64,000 nt of DNA from JAXGQD01 sp040766665 (GCA_040766665.1 JAXGQD010000001.1:186001-250000); one strand, 5' to 3'. Shown: positions 33,670-42,578, counted from the first letter of the stretch. Made by a program: numbers and translations. Notes: generated by a model not told the origin, from the letters alone.

Positions 33670-34968
33670 ATGGGTAACATGTTGGAGACCTTGAAGAACG
33701 CGTTTAAAGTACCCGATCTACGCAAGCGTCTGCTCTTTACCATATTTATGATAGTTGTGTTCCGTATCGGAGGTAACATTCCGGTACCGGGCATTGACCG
33801 TCTGAAGTTCACGCAATTAATCGACCAGTTTGGCCAACTCGGTGCTTTGATGGACATCATGTCCGGTGGCGCGCTGAAGGCCGTCTCGATTTTTGCCATG
33901 GGTATCACACCCTACATTAACGCATCAATTATCATCCAGCTGCTGACGGTGGCGATTCCGGCCTTGGAGCGTCTTTCAAAAGAAGGCGAAACAGGACGGA
34001 AAAAAATTCAGCAAATAGTCCGCGTGACAACAGTCGTTTTGGCACTGGCACAGGCTGTGGCCTTCTGGTCGGCAACCCGTACGGCGACCGCCGGTGTGCT
34101 GCCTGAATGGCTCAACGCTTTGGTGGTTATCTTTAGCTTTACCGCCGGTACGGCAGCCATCATGTGGATCGGTGAATTGATCAATGCCAAGGGCATCGGA
34201 AACGGCATCTCGATTATCATTTTTGCCGGTATCGTTTCACGAATTCCGGATATGATTCGCGGTTTGATCAGCTTAGCCGGACTCTGGACCGTGCAATTCA
34301 ACATCTTCGTCGCCATCCTTTTTGCAGTGCTGGTGGTTGTCGGTGTTTTGGCTGCACTTATCCTGGTCATTTATGTCCAACTCGCGGAACGTCGCATTCC
34401 GGTGCAGTACGCCAAACGTGTGGTCGGACGCAAGCAGTACGGCGGCCAGTCCACCTACCTGCCCATTAAAGTCAATCAATCCGGTGTTATCCCCGTCATC
34501 TTCGCGATGTCGATTCTGCAGATCCCCAGTTTGATTGTCAGCTTCTTTTTTGCCAACAGTACCGGACCCGTGGTGATGTTCTTCAAAGACTTCGGCACGA
34601 ATCCCCTGTACTACGCGGTTGAAGCCCTGCTCATTATCGGTTTTACTTTCTTCTATGCGATGATTCAGTTCAATCCTTTGGAAGTGGCCAATAATCTGCA
34701 AAAGAACGGCGGCTTTATCCCCGGTATCAGACCCGGTAAGCCGACTACGAAGTTTATCTCCTCCACCTCGCGTCGTTTGTCTTGGTTTGACGGCCTCTTC
34801 CTGGCTTTCATCACACTGGCGCCCATGATTCTGGGTACCGTGACCAACACCACCGGCTTGTGGTTCGGCGGAACAGCAATCATCATTATCGTCGGTGTCT
34901 GCATGGATCTCGTCAATCAGCTTGAGTCACAGATGATGATGCGCCACTACAAGGGTTTCCTTGAGTAA
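33670..34968 (+). CDS. secY: Preprotein translocase subunit SecY
   Basis: This 432-residue protein forms the secretion channel and should cross the membrane ten times. RIGGNIPVPGID near the start, SIFAMGITPYINASIIIQLL in parts, and QYAKRVVGRKQYGGQSTYLP in parts are SecY signatures; RPGKPTTKFI lies in the cytoplasmic loop that contacts ribosome and SecA. GAGGAGG precedes the ATG within the end of rplO. The next gene, adk, is separated by 88 bases with a hairpin. Confidence 0.98.
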   Translation: MGNMLETLKNAFKVPDLRKRLLFTIFMIVVFRIGGNIPVPGIDRLKFTQLIDQFGQLGALMDIMSGGALKAVSIFAMGITPYINASIIIQLLTVAIPALERLSKEGETGRKKIQQIVRVTTVVLALAQAVAFWSATRTATAGVLPEWLNALVVIFSFTAGTAAIMWIGELINAKGIGNGISIIIFAGIVSRIPDMIRGLISLAGLWTVQFNIFVAILFAVLVVVGVLAALILVIYVQLAERRIPVQYAKRVVGRKQYGGQSTYLPIKVNQSGVIPVIFAMSILQIPSLIVSFFFANSTGPVVMFFKDFGTNPLYYAVEALLIIGFTFFYAMIQFNPLEVANNLQKNGGFIPGIRPGKPTTKFISSTSRRLSWFDGLFLAFITLAPMILGTVTNTTGLWFGGTAIIIIVGVCMDLVNQLESQMMMRHYKGFLE

Positions 34969-34994
34969 GGCAAAACGACACTAAGCATAAAACT

Positions 34995-35031
34995 ACACAT
35001 TTAGCTCCTGCCTGAGGCGGGGGCTCTGTGT
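34995..35031 (+). promoter_or_regulatory. Long hairpin between secY and adk
   Basis: AGCTCCTGCC at 35003-35012 pairs with GGCGGGGGCT at 35016-35025 around a three-base loop, and ACACA with TGTGT extends the base. There is no T-tract, so it may be an RNA processing or mRNA-stability element rather than a terminator. Confidence 0.5.
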
Positions 35032-35056
35032 GTCTTATAGAAAGGAAGGAAGGATC

Positions 35057-35713
35057 ATGCGTTTGTTAATTATCGGCCCACCCGGAGCGGGCAAGGGTAC
35101 GCTCGCGGAATTTCTCTGTGAGAACTATGGCTTAACCCATATTTCGACCGGTGACATGTTCCGTAAGAACATTAAAAATAAAACGGAACTGGGTCAGCTG
35201 GCAAGCTCCTATATCGAAAAAGGCCTCCTGGTACCCGACGAAGTGACCAATGCGATGGTCGAACGTCTTCTGATTGACGAAATTAAAGAAGGCTCCTTCC
35301 TCTTGGACGGTTATCCCCGAAACTGCGCTCAGGCCGCCACTTTGGATGGCTATTTTGCCAAGTTAGGTTTCAAACTTGATGCGGTCATCCATCTGCTCAT
35401 TTCCGACGAATTGATTATCGAGCGTTTGGCCGGTCGCCGTGTCTGCTCCGGCTGTGGCGCCGGTTACCACATCAAGAATAAAGCGCCGCAAGTGGCGGAT
35501 GTCTGTGACGTCTGCTCCGCTCCGGTCATTCAACGCAAAGACGACAACGAAGAAACCATCAAAAATAGGCTCAATGTCTACCACCAGGAGACGAGTCCGA
35601 TCATTGAGTATTATGCCGCTCAGGGACTGATTATTGATCTCGAAAACGTGGGCAGCATTGCCGAAACCAATGCCAAAGCCGCTGCGGTTTTGCAAGAGAA
35701 AGGCCTCGCTTAA
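35057..35713 (+). CDS. adk: Adenylate kinase, zinc-LID type
   Basis: This 218-residue enzyme interconverts ATP plus AMP and two ADP. The P-loop GPPGAGKGT is at residues 7-15, the AMP site has STGDMFR, and LLDGYPRN precedes the core helix. The LID has CSGCG and CDVC, four cysteines expected to hold structural zinc as in many Gram-positive enzymes. The ATG at 35057 follows GGAAGGAAGG; an upstream frame from 35030 is not used. map begins two bases after the stop. Confidence 0.97.
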   Translation: MRLLIIGPPGAGKGTLAEFLCENYGLTHISTGDMFRKNIKNKTELGQLASSYIEKGLLVPDEVTNAMVERLLIDEIKEGSFLLDGYPRNCAQAATLDGYFAKLGFKLDAVIHLLISDELIIERLAGRRVCSGCGAGYHIKNKAPQVADVCDVCSAPVIQRKDDNEETIKNRLNVYHQETSPIIEYYAAQGLIIDLENVGSIAETNAKAAAVLQEKGLA

Positions 35714-35715
35714 GC

Positions 35716-36471
35716 ATGATCCAAATCAAGAGTCTGCAGGAAATCGAAGCCATGGCCAAAGCGGGCCGCGTTGTTGCGCAGGTCTTCGCAGCATTGGAAT
35801 CGTTCATCAAGCCGGGCTTGACGACTTTGCAAATTGCCAATGAAGCCGAACGCATCATTCGCGGTGCGGGTGCTATCCCCTCTTTTCTCAACTACGGTAT
35901 GCCGCCGTTTCCCGGTGTCATCTGTCTGTCGCTGGATGAAGAAGTGGTACACGGGATTCCCACTGCCCAGCGAGTCGTCAAAAACGGCAGTATTGTCTCT
36001 GCCGATGTCGGTGCCATGCTGGACGGTTGGCACGCTGACGCGGCGCGCACCTACCTGGTAGGTGAGGTGAATGAAGACGCCAGACAATTGGTCAAAGAGA
36101 CGGAGCAAGCCTTTTGGGCCGGCTTTGAGCAAGCGCAAGTCGGAAATCGTCTGGGTGATATCCAGGCGGCAATCCAGGCGCATGCCGAGCACTTCCAATA
36201 TGGCATTGTACGTGAACTCACCGGTCACGGTATCGGCCGACGTTTGCATGAAGACCCCAGCATTCCCAATTATGGCAAAAGAGGCCGCGGGCCTCGCCTC
36301 GAAGCCGGTATGGTCCTGGCCATTGAACCGATGCTGAACCTCGGTACAGCGCGCGTCGAAATATTAGATGACGATTGGACCGTCGTCACCGCTGACGGTC
36401 AAGTCTCGGCGCATTATGAAAATACGATCGCGATTACCGATGAGGGGCCGCGCGTTTTAACCGCACTCTAA
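35716..36471 (+). CDS. map: Methionine aminopeptidase, type I
   Basis: This 251-residue metalloenzyme removes the initiator methionine. Metal ligands can be seen as Asp in SADVGAMLDGWHADAART, His in GHGIGRRLHEDP, Glu in LAIEPML and the final Glu in YENTIAIT. The fold is the pita-bread type. It follows adk in the usual spc order, and its TAA overlaps the next ATG by one base. Confidence 0.97.
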   Translation: MIQIKSLQEIEAMAKAGRVVAQVFAALESFIKPGLTTLQIANEAERIIRGAGAIPSFLNYGMPPFPGVICLSLDEEVVHGIPTAQRVVKNGSIVSADVGAMLDGWHADAARTYLVGEVNEDARQLVKETEQAFWAGFEQAQVGNRLGDIQAAIQAHAEHFQYGIVRELTGHGIGRRLHEDPSIPNYGKRGRGPRLEAGMVLAIEPMLNLGTARVEILDDDWTVVTADGQVSAHYENTIAITDEGPRVLTAL

Positions 36472-36803
36472 TGGAGATGCATGAAGCAATCAGACGGGAA
36501 GGCCTCTGTGCCGGACAGATAGCAGTCGCACTGCGGGGACACGACAGCGGACGCTGTTTCCTGATTATCAAGGCCGCGGGGCGCAGGGTTTGGTTGGTTG
36601 ACGGAAAACACTATTTCTGGTCAAAGCCAAAAGAGAAACATGTACGGCATGTGAGAGCGTTAAAGCAGTTAGAGGCAAAAGACTTTGAGCAGCTCTCCAA
36701 TGAAAAGAATGAAGCCCAACGCGAAGCGTTTACAAGACAATGTCTGCGTGATTTTAGGACGGGTCACGCCATGGAGGAAAATGAATGTCAAAAGAAGATG
36801 TAA
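36471..36803 (+). CDS. KOW domain RNA-binding protein (L14e-like)
   Basis: This 110-residue protein matches, by position and sequence, the small KOW-domain proteins that Firmicutes encode between map and infA. The KOW-like core is GQIAVALRGHDSGRCFLII followed by WLVDGKHYFWSKPKEKHVRHVR in parts, resembling archaeal/eukaryotic L14e. The last 45 residues are charged and helical. Its cellular role is not established; ribosome association is inferred from the operon. It overlaps map by one base and infA by 19 bases. Confidence 0.75.
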   Translation: MEMHEAIRREGLCAGQIAVALRGHDSGRCFLIIKAAGRRVWLVDGKHYFWSKPKEKHVRHVRALKQLEAKDFEQLSNEKNEAQREAFTRQCLRDFRTGHAMEENECQKKM

Positions 36804-37003
36804 TTGAAGTAGAAGGTATTGTTTCGGATTCATTGCCCAATGCGATGTTTAAAGTCAAGTTGGAAAACGGTCACGAAATATTGGCGCATATCTCTGGCAA
36901 ACTACGTCAGAACTATATCAAAATATTGCCGGGCGATCGTGTGACGATGGAATTGTCACCCTACGACCTGTCCAGAGGGCGTATCACCTGGCGCGCGAAG
37001 TAG
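36785..37003 (+). CDS. infA: Translation initiation factor IF-1
   Basis: This 72-residue OB-fold protein binds the 30S A site during initiation. SKEDVIEVEGIVSDSLPNAMFKV in parts and the GDRVTMELSPYDLSRGRI segment in parts are standard. GGAGGAAAATGA precedes the ATG, inside the previous gene. A perfect palindrome built from TTTTGCC and GGCAAAA follows the stop. Confidence 0.97.
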   Translation: MSKEDVIEVEGIVSDSLPNAMFKVKLENGHEILAHISGKLRQNYIKILPGDRVTMELSPYDLSRGRITWRAK

Positions 37004-37004
37004 A

Positions 37005-37021
37005 TTTTGCCACTGGCAAAA
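37005..37021. repeat. Perfect TTTTGCC-ACT-GGCAAAA palindrome after infA
   Basis: The two words are in inverted orientation with a three-base spacer, one base after the infA stop. It can form a 7-base-pair hairpin, and is followed 60 bases later by a promoter for rpmJ. Confidence 0.65.
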
Positions 37022-37080
37022 CGCCCAAAGAAAACGGACAAAGTTAGAAAAAGATTGGCAAGTACATTCAAAAATGCTAC

Positions 37081-37108
37081 TTGAAAAAAACACGTATTCT
37101 GATAGAAT
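37081..37108 (+). promoter_or_regulatory. Internal promoter upstream of rpmJ
   Basis: TTGAAA at 37081-37086 and TAGAAT at 37103-37108 are 16 bases apart, and TG plus one base precedes the -10. The start would lie near 37115, 40 bases before rpmJ. It would give separate expression of rpmJ-rpsM-rpsK-rpoA-rplQ. Confidence 0.6.
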
Positions 37109-37157
37109 ATTTAGGCATGCGCCGATTAGCAAAGGTGCCAATGAGGAGGAATTCATC

Positions 37158-37271
37158 ATGAAGGTGAGATCATCAGTTAAGCCGATGTGTGAAAAATGCA
37201 AGGTCATCAAGCGTAAAGGTAAAGTTATGGTTATCTGCTCTGACCCGAAACACAAACAGAGACAAGGCTAA
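37158..37271 (+). CDS. rpmJ: 50S ribosomal protein L36
   Basis: This 37-residue protein begins MKVRSSVKPMCEKCKVIKRK and continues with C and H ligands (CSDPKHKQRQG), so it is the zinc-binding CCCH form. The ATG at 37158 follows GAGGAGGAA. The longer frame from 37074 crosses the promoter and is rejected. Confidence 0.97.
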   Translation: MKVRSSVKPMCEKCKVIKRKGKVMVICSDPKHKQRQG

Positions 37272-37389
37272 GACTTGGGGGCAGCTTTTGCCCTTAACAG
37301 AAAAATGCATGAGGGTGCGGCTGTCGCAATCGCGATATTACCTATTCGTGTTGTATATATAACTACAAATAACTTGGAGGAAAAATTGA

Positions 37390-37758
37390 ATGGCACGTAT
37401 TTCCGGAGTCGATCTGCCGAATGATAAACGCGTTGAAATAGCGCTTACTTATATATTTGGTATTGGCAGAACTTTATCCAACGAAATTCTGGCGAAGTGC
37501 GGAATTAACCCTGACACGCGCATGAAGGATTTGCTGGATGACGAACTGGCCAAAATCCGTGATGTTATTGAAAACGACTATAAAGTGGAAGGCGATCTGC
37601 GCCGTGAAACCGCTTTGAATATCAAACGCCTGACAGAAATCGGCTGCTACAGAGGCAGACGTCACCGTTCCGGTCTCCCCGTCAGAGGACAGAGAACAAA
37701 AACCAATGCGCGCACCCGTAAAGGCAAGAAGCGCACCATGGCTAACAAAAAGAAGTAA
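37390..37758 (+). CDS. rpsM: 30S ribosomal protein S13
   Basis: This 122-residue protein begins ARISGVDLPNDKRVEIALTYIFGIG in parts and ends in a basic tail with VRGQRTKTNARTRKG. S13 contacts the P-site tRNA and L5. TTGGAGG precedes the ATG. The 118-base gap before it holds a TTTTGCC word at 37286-37292. Confidence 0.98.
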   Translation: MARISGVDLPNDKRVEIALTYIFGIGRTLSNEILAKCGINPDTRMKDLLDDELAKIRDVIENDYKVEGDLRRETALNIKRLTEIGCYRGRRHRSGLPVRGQRTKTNARTRKGKKRTMANKKK

Positions 37759-37777
37759 TTTAAGGAGACTTTAGGGA

Positions 37778-38179
37778 ATGGCTAAAAGCAATAGTAAACA
37801 GTCAGCAAGACCCAGAAGAAGAGATAGGAAGAATATTGAAAAGGGTTCGGCCCATATTCATTCCACCTTTAATAATACAATCGTCACCATCACCGATCCC
37901 AGCGGCAACGCCATTTCATGGGCCAGCGCCGGTGGTATGGGCATGAAGGGTTCCAGAAAAGGCACACCCTTCGCAGCACAAATGGCTGCTGAGGCAGCTG
38001 CCAAAACCGCTTACGAACATGGTATGCGTTCCATCGAAGTTTATGTCAAAGGCCCTGGTTCAGGCCGTGAATCCGCGATTCGCGCTTTGCAGACCGCAGG
38101 CATCGAAGTGACCTACATCAAGGACGTCACGCCCATCCCCCATAATGGTTGCCGTCCTCCTAAGAGAAGACGTGTATAA
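37778..38179 (+). CDS. rpsK: 30S ribosomal protein S11
   Basis: This 133-residue platform protein has HIHSTFNNTIVTITD and the C-terminal DVTPIPHNGCRPPKRRRV segments typical of S11. It is followed by rpoA after 88 bases; the rpsD gene that many Clostridia place here is absent. Confidence 0.98.
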   Translation: MAKSNSKQSARPRRRDRKNIEKGSAHIHSTFNNTIVTITDPSGNAISWASAGGMGMKGSRKGTPFAAQMAAEAAAKTAYEHGMRSIEVYVKGPGSGRESAIRALQTAGIEVTYIKDVTPIPHNGCRPPKRRRV

Positions 38180-38267
38180 CGATTAAGTTCGTTTATTCGT
38201 TCTCATTTTGACCAGAAGCGCTATAGCCTTTGGCCAAGTCTTAGGCCCAGATCAGTAGGAGGAAAAC

Positions 38268-39227
38268 ATGATCGAGTTTAATAAACCCCAGATCGAAACA
38301 GTGGAGTTCAGTGAAGACGGATCCTACGGTAAGTTTATCGTTGAACCGCTGGAGCGCGGCTATGGCAGGACTTTAGGTAACTCCCTGCGTCGCGTTTTAC
38401 TCTCCTCTCTGCCCGGTGCGGCCGTTACAGCCATCCGTGTAGAAGGGGTATATCACGAATTTTCAACCGTTAAGGGTGTGATTGAGGATATGACCGAGAT
38501 CATCCTGAACATCAAAGGGATTCGTTCCAAATTACATGTGGACGGCCCCAAAACCATTTATTTGAGCACCGACGAAGGCCGTGTCGGCGTTGTCACTGCC
38601 GGTGATATCGTGACCGACGATGAAGTCGAAATTATCAATAAAGACCATGTTATCTGCAACCTGAACGGTGAAGGGCGTGTCTTTATCGAAATGACCATCA
38701 GCCCGGGTCGCGGCTACAACAGCACCGACATGAATAAATGGCCCAACCAGCCGATTGGTGTCATTCCCATTGACTCCATCTTCACCCCGGTCAAAAAAGT
38801 GAACTATACGGTTGAAGATACCCGTGTCGGCCAAATTACAGACTATGACAAGCTGACTATCGAGGTTTGGACCGACGGTAGCATTTTGGCAGACAGCGCT
38901 CTGACCGAAGCCGCCCACATCCTCTGTGACCATCTGCAGCTCTTCATCAGCCTGACTGAAACCGATGTCAGCCTGAGCTACAACCCCAGTGAAGAAAAGG
39001 GCGAAGGCAATGGCTTCCTAGATACCGCTATCGAAGACATGGATTTTTCGGTACGCACCTACAATTGCTTAAAACGTGCAGCCATCAACACCGTCGGGGA
39101 TCTGACCGTGCGTTCTGAAGAGGACATGATGAAAGTGCGTAATCTCGGAAAGAAATCACTAGAAGAAGTGATTCAAAAGCTGGAAGAGCAAGGTTTATCC
39201 CTTGCGCCTAGCAGCCAGCAACAGTGA
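38268..39227 (+). CDS. rpoA: RNA polymerase alpha subunit
   Basis: This 319-residue protein has the dimerising N-terminal domain (EPLERGYGRTLGNSLRRVLLSSLPG in parts) and a C-terminal domain from about residue 245 (LKRAAINTVGDLT, VRNLGKKSLEEV) that binds UP elements and activators. AGGAGG precedes the ATG. Confidence 0.98.
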   Translation: MIEFNKPQIETVEFSEDGSYGKFIVEPLERGYGRTLGNSLRRVLLSSLPGAAVTAIRVEGVYHEFSTVKGVIEDMTEIILNIKGIRSKLHVDGPKTIYLSTDEGRVGVVTAGDIVTDDEVEIINKDHVICNLNGEGRVFIEMTISPGRGYNSTDMNKWPNQPIGVIPIDSIFTPVKKVNYTVEDTRVGQITDYDKLTIEVWTDGSILADSALTEAAHILCDHLQLFISLTETDVSLSYNPSEEKGEGNGFLDTAIEDMDFSVRTYNCLKRAAINTVGDLTVRSEEDMMKVRNLGKKSLEEVIQKLEEQGLSLAPSSQQQ

Positions 39228-39255
39228 GCAGACTCAACTTTAGGAGGAAAGAATA

Positions 39256-39780
39256 ATGCCCGGACAACGTAAATTAGGCAGAACGCCGGATATCCGTAAA
39301 TCCATGCTTCGCAACATGGTGACCACACTCTTGGTTAACGGAAAAATTACGACGACTGTTACCCGTGCTAAAGAAGTAGAAAAAATTGCCGAAAAAATCA
39401 TTACTTTAGCTGTGAAAGAAAAAGACAATTTCACCACTCGTGAAGTTTTGAGCTCTGCCGCTAAATTAGATTCCAAAGGCCGTAAACTTTTGGTCTCCAA
39501 GAAGACCGCTGCAGGCAAGCGCTTTGACGTCGTTGAGCGTGAACTCAAGACCAAGATGGTACAAGTGGACAATCCCAGCCGTTTGGCCGCACGCAAACAG
39601 ATGATGCAATGGCTGGTCAAGAGCGTCAGCAGTAAAGGCGAAGTGCTGAATCCCAGCAATTATGTCTTTGAACAGGTTGCACCCAAGTATGCCGGGCGCA
39701 ACGGCGGATATACCCGCTTGGTCAACATCGGACCCCGTAGAGGCGATGCTGCTGAAATGGCGATTCTGGAACTGGTATAA
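39256..39780 (+). CDS. rplQ: 50S ribosomal protein L17, long form
   Basis: This 174-residue L17 begins GQRKLGRTPDIRKSMLRNM and ends YTRLVNIGPRRGDAAEMAILEL in parts. Common bacterial L17 proteins have about 115-130 residues. The extra length, roughly residues 55-115, sits between the two conserved halves and is rich in Lys and Ser. The protein surrounds the tunnel exit. It ends the cluster before a terminator. Confidence 0.95.
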   Translation: MPGQRKLGRTPDIRKSMLRNMVTTLLVNGKITTTVTRAKEVEKIAEKIITLAVKEKDNFTTREVLSSAAKLDSKGRKLLVSKKTAAGKRFDVVERELKTKMVQVDNPSRLAARKQMMQWLVKSVSSKGEVLNPSNYVFEQVAPKYAGRNGGYTRLVNIGPRRGDAAEMAILELV

Positions 39781-39832
39781 GATGCCCTTTCCTTTGGCAA
39801 ACCCGCTATACCGTAAAGAGTTCAAAAGTATG

Positions 39833-39861
39833 AGGAGCAGCGTTTACACTGCTCCTTTTTA
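39833..39861 (+). terminator. Rho-independent terminator after rplQ
   Basis: GGAGCAG at 39834-39840 pairs with CTGCTCC at 39849-39855, followed by TTTTTAG. It should end or attenuate the ribosomal transcript before the ECF transporter genes. Confidence 0.8.
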
Positions 39862-39906
39862 GTTCTATAGTCATTTTAGTAATGCGAGAGACGAGGTGAA
39901 GGCTGT

Positions 39907-41784
39907 TTGCCTGAGAACATTTTGCCTGACTATATAAAAATTGACAGCGTCAGCTTTTCTTACGATCCTTCTGAGACCCCACTGCGCTTGGCCTTAGATC
40001 AACTGAGCTTTGAGATTACGCAGGGCAGTCATGTGGCAGTTTTAGGGCGCAACGGTTCGGGAAAATCGACGCTTGCGCGACTGATTAATGCTTTGGAGCA
40101 GCCTTTAGGCGGTCAAATTGTGGTCGCCGGCTTGCAGACCGATAAAGAAGAGGACATATGGCAGATTCGTGCGCTTTGCGGCATGGTTTTCCAAAACCCC
40201 GATAACCAAATTGTTGCGACCACTGTAGAAGAAGACGTCGCTTTCGGACCGGAAAATCTGGGTGTGCCTTCGGCTGAAATCCGGACACGCGTGGATCAAG
40301 CTTTGGCTTATGTGGGCCTGAGTTCCGCCGCCAAGAAAATGCCCTCGGAACTGTCTGGCGGACAGAAACAGAAATTGGCGATTGCCGGCGTTTTGGCGAT
40401 GCAACCCAAGTGCTTGATCCTTGATGAAGCCACCTCCATGCTGGATCCCCAGTCACGCCGTAGTTTTATGGATCTAGTGATGCAATTGCGCGATGAACAA
40501 AAGATTACGGTCATCAATATCACGCACGATATGAAGGAAGTGCTCCTTGCAGATCGCGTCTTTGTGATGCATGAGGGTAAGATTTTAATTTCCGGCACAC
40601 CACCCGAAATCTTTCATAATGTCGATCAGATTCGTCAGCTGGGTTTGGATGTACCCATCCATACAGCCATTGCCTATGATTTCGCCCGACTTCTAGGTAA
40701 AACCTATCCGATTGGTGCGGCTGCCACACGTCACGGTGCGGAAGCGGTCATCCGCGAGATGATTGCATCCGCTCAGACGCAGGAATTTGAGCGAGCTAAG
40801 GCACAGCTGCTCAAAGAAAAACCTGCACTTAGCCTGATTAAGCCTGAAGAGCGGGAACAGGAATCCGTCATACAGGTGAAAAATCTTTCATACAACTACA
40901 CTTTGGGACGTGGTGCCGATGCGACCCAGCCCCCCGCCTTGGCGCAGATCAACTTTGATGCGAAACGCGCCGAAGTGCTTGGTATTATGGGGCATTCGGG
41001 CTCCGGTAAGTCGACGCTCGTGCAACACCTCAACGGTTTGCTGCGCATTCAGAGCGGTGAAATCCACGTGCTCGACTATGACTTACGCGAAGTGAAAGAC
41101 ATCCGCGCGGTACGCCGCCATGTCAGCTTGCTCTTTCAGTATCCGGAGCACCAGCTCTTCGCCGCTACCGTGCGTGAAGACATCGCTTTTGGCCCCGATA
41201 AAATGGGGGTGCATCACGAAGAAATCGAGCAGCGCACCAAAGAGGCTTTGCGTATCGTGCGGCTTGACGAAGAAATTCTCGATCGTTCACCATTTGAGTT
41301 ATCAGGCGGGCAAAAGCGTCGCGTTGCTATCGCCGGCATTCTCGCCATGCACCCCGATATCCTCATCCTCGACGAACCGGCAGCCGGTCTCGATCCGGCC
41401 GGACGTGACGAAATCCTTTCCTATGTCAGACAGTTAAAAGAAAAGGGGACCACCATCATCCTGGTTTCGCACAGTATGGAAGACCTGGCCCGCATGTCCG
41501 ACCGCATTCTTGTACTCTATCACGGCCAGCAGGTGATGCTGGATACACCGGCGGCGATTTTCGCCCAGACCGAGCGGGTCAAAGATTACGAGTTGTCCAT
41601 TCCCGGCTCACAGCGCTTCCTAGAGCGCTTCCTCGTCGATTACCCGGAACTCAACACGGCTCGCTTTAGCGCCTCCACTGCTGTACTGGAGTTGCTGAAT
41701 CAGGTCGCGGGAACAAAGGCAGGGGATCAAATGGAGTCCGTCATGGCTGAAACTCTAACGACGGAGAAGGAGGTTGAGGTATGA
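39907..41784 (+). CDS. ecfA: ECF transporter ATPase, two ATPases fused in one chain
   Basis: This 625-residue protein contains two full ABC ATPase domains. The first has Walker A GRNGSGKST, signature ELSGGQKQK and Walker B CLILDEATSMLDP. The second, from about residue 320, has Walker A GHSGSGKST, signature ELSGGQKRR and Walker B ILILDEPAAGLDP. They correspond to EcfA1 and EcfA2, normally separate genes at this place. With EcfT they energise uptake of vitamins or metals through exchangeable S components. The start is a TTG with GAGGTG nine bases upstream. The ATG of ecfT overlaps the stop. Confidence 0.9.
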   Translation: MPENILPDYIKIDSVSFSYDPSETPLRLALDQLSFEITQGSHVAVLGRNGSGKSTLARLINALEQPLGGQIVVAGLQTDKEEDIWQIRALCGMVFQNPDNQIVATTVEEDVAFGPENLGVPSAEIRTRVDQALAYVGLSSAAKKMPSELSGGQKQKLAIAGVLAMQPKCLILDEATSMLDPQSRRSFMDLVMQLRDEQKITVINITHDMKEVLLADRVFVMHEGKILISGTPPEIFHNVDQIRQLGLDVPIHTAIAYDFARLLGKTYPIGAAATRHGAEAVIREMIASAQTQEFERAKAQLLKEKPALSLIKPEEREQESVIQVKNLSYNYTLGRGADATQPPALAQINFDAKRAEVLGIMGHSGSGKSTLVQHLNGLLRIQSGEIHVLDYDLREVKDIRAVRRHVSLLFQYPEHQLFAATVREDIAFGPDKMGVHHEEIEQRTKEALRIVRLDEEILDRSPFELSGGQKRRVAIAGILAMHPDILILDEPAAGLDPAGRDEILSYVRQLKEKGTTIILVSHSMEDLARMSDRILVLYHGQQVMLDTPAAIFAQTERVKDYELSIPGSQRFLERFLVDYPELNTARFSASTAVLELLNQVAGTKAGDQMESVMAETLTTEKEVEV

Positions 41785-42578
41785 ATATTGCACTTGGCAA
41801 CTATTACCCCGGCAACTCCTTTTTGCATCGGCTGGACCCACGCCTGAAATTTATCTTCTCGCTGCTCTACATGATGTTGCTCTTCATGCTGAATAAACCG
41901 CTGGCCATTGCCGCTTATGCTGTCTTTCTGTTCACGGTCATCGCGCTTTCGGGTATCCCGCTGAAGTTGGTTTTAAAATCGTTGAAGTCGGTTATTTATA
42001 TCGCGCTTTTTGCCTTTATCATTAACCTTTTCGCTGTGCCGGGAACGGCGCTTTTAAACATCGGACCGCTGAGTATCAGTCGCGAAGGATTGGAACTGGG
42101 CGTACGCATGGCGCTGCGGCTCTTTCTCCTGATTCTTACGACTTCGCTCTTTCTGACGCTGTCCACAACGCCGCTGATGATTGCCGATGCCATCGAGTCC
42201 CTGCTCAAACCTTTGAGCAAAATCGGCTTCCCCAGTCATGAGTTGGCCATGATGATGTCTATCGCCCTGCGCTTCGTGCCGACCCTGATCGAAGAGACAG
42301 ACAAGATTATGAAGGCCCAATCTTCTCGTGGTGCGGACTACGACACGGGTGGGGTTTTCACACGTGCCCGCGGTCTGGTATCCGTGCTCATCCCGCTTTT
42401 TGTGTCCGCCTTCAAACGCGCCGATGATTTAGCCTTGGCCATGGAAGCACGTTGTTACCGCGGTGCGGAGGGCAGAACCAAGCTTAAAGAATTGCAATAT
42501 ACAAAATCCGATACGTTGGCCGGAGGAGTCTTTCTGGCTGCCGCCGCAGTTTTTTTACTCCTGGAGTACCTGCTGTGA
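41781..42578 (+). CDS. ecfT: ECF transporter transmembrane subunit EcfT
   Basis: This 265-residue membrane protein couples the ATPases to substrate-binding S components. It starts ALGNYYPGNSFLHRLDPRLKF, the standard EcfT opening (given in parts), has five or so hydrophobic helices, and carries the two Ala-Arg-Gly-like coupling motifs seen as SSRGAD and EARCYRG. The last helix ends at the C-terminus. It overlaps ecfA by four bases and truA by four. Confidence 0.95.
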   Translation: MNIALGNYYPGNSFLHRLDPRLKFIFSLLYMMLLFMLNKPLAIAAYAVFLFTVIALSGIPLKLVLKSLKSVIYIALFAFIINLFAVPGTALLNIGPLSISREGLELGVRMALRLFLLILTTSLFLTLSTTPLMIADAIESLLKPLSKIGFPSHELAMMMSIALRFVPTLIEETDKIMKAQSSRGADYDTGGVFTRARGLVSVLIPLFVSAFKRADDLALAMEARCYRGAEGRTKLKELQYTKSDTLAGGVFLAAAAVFLLLEYLL

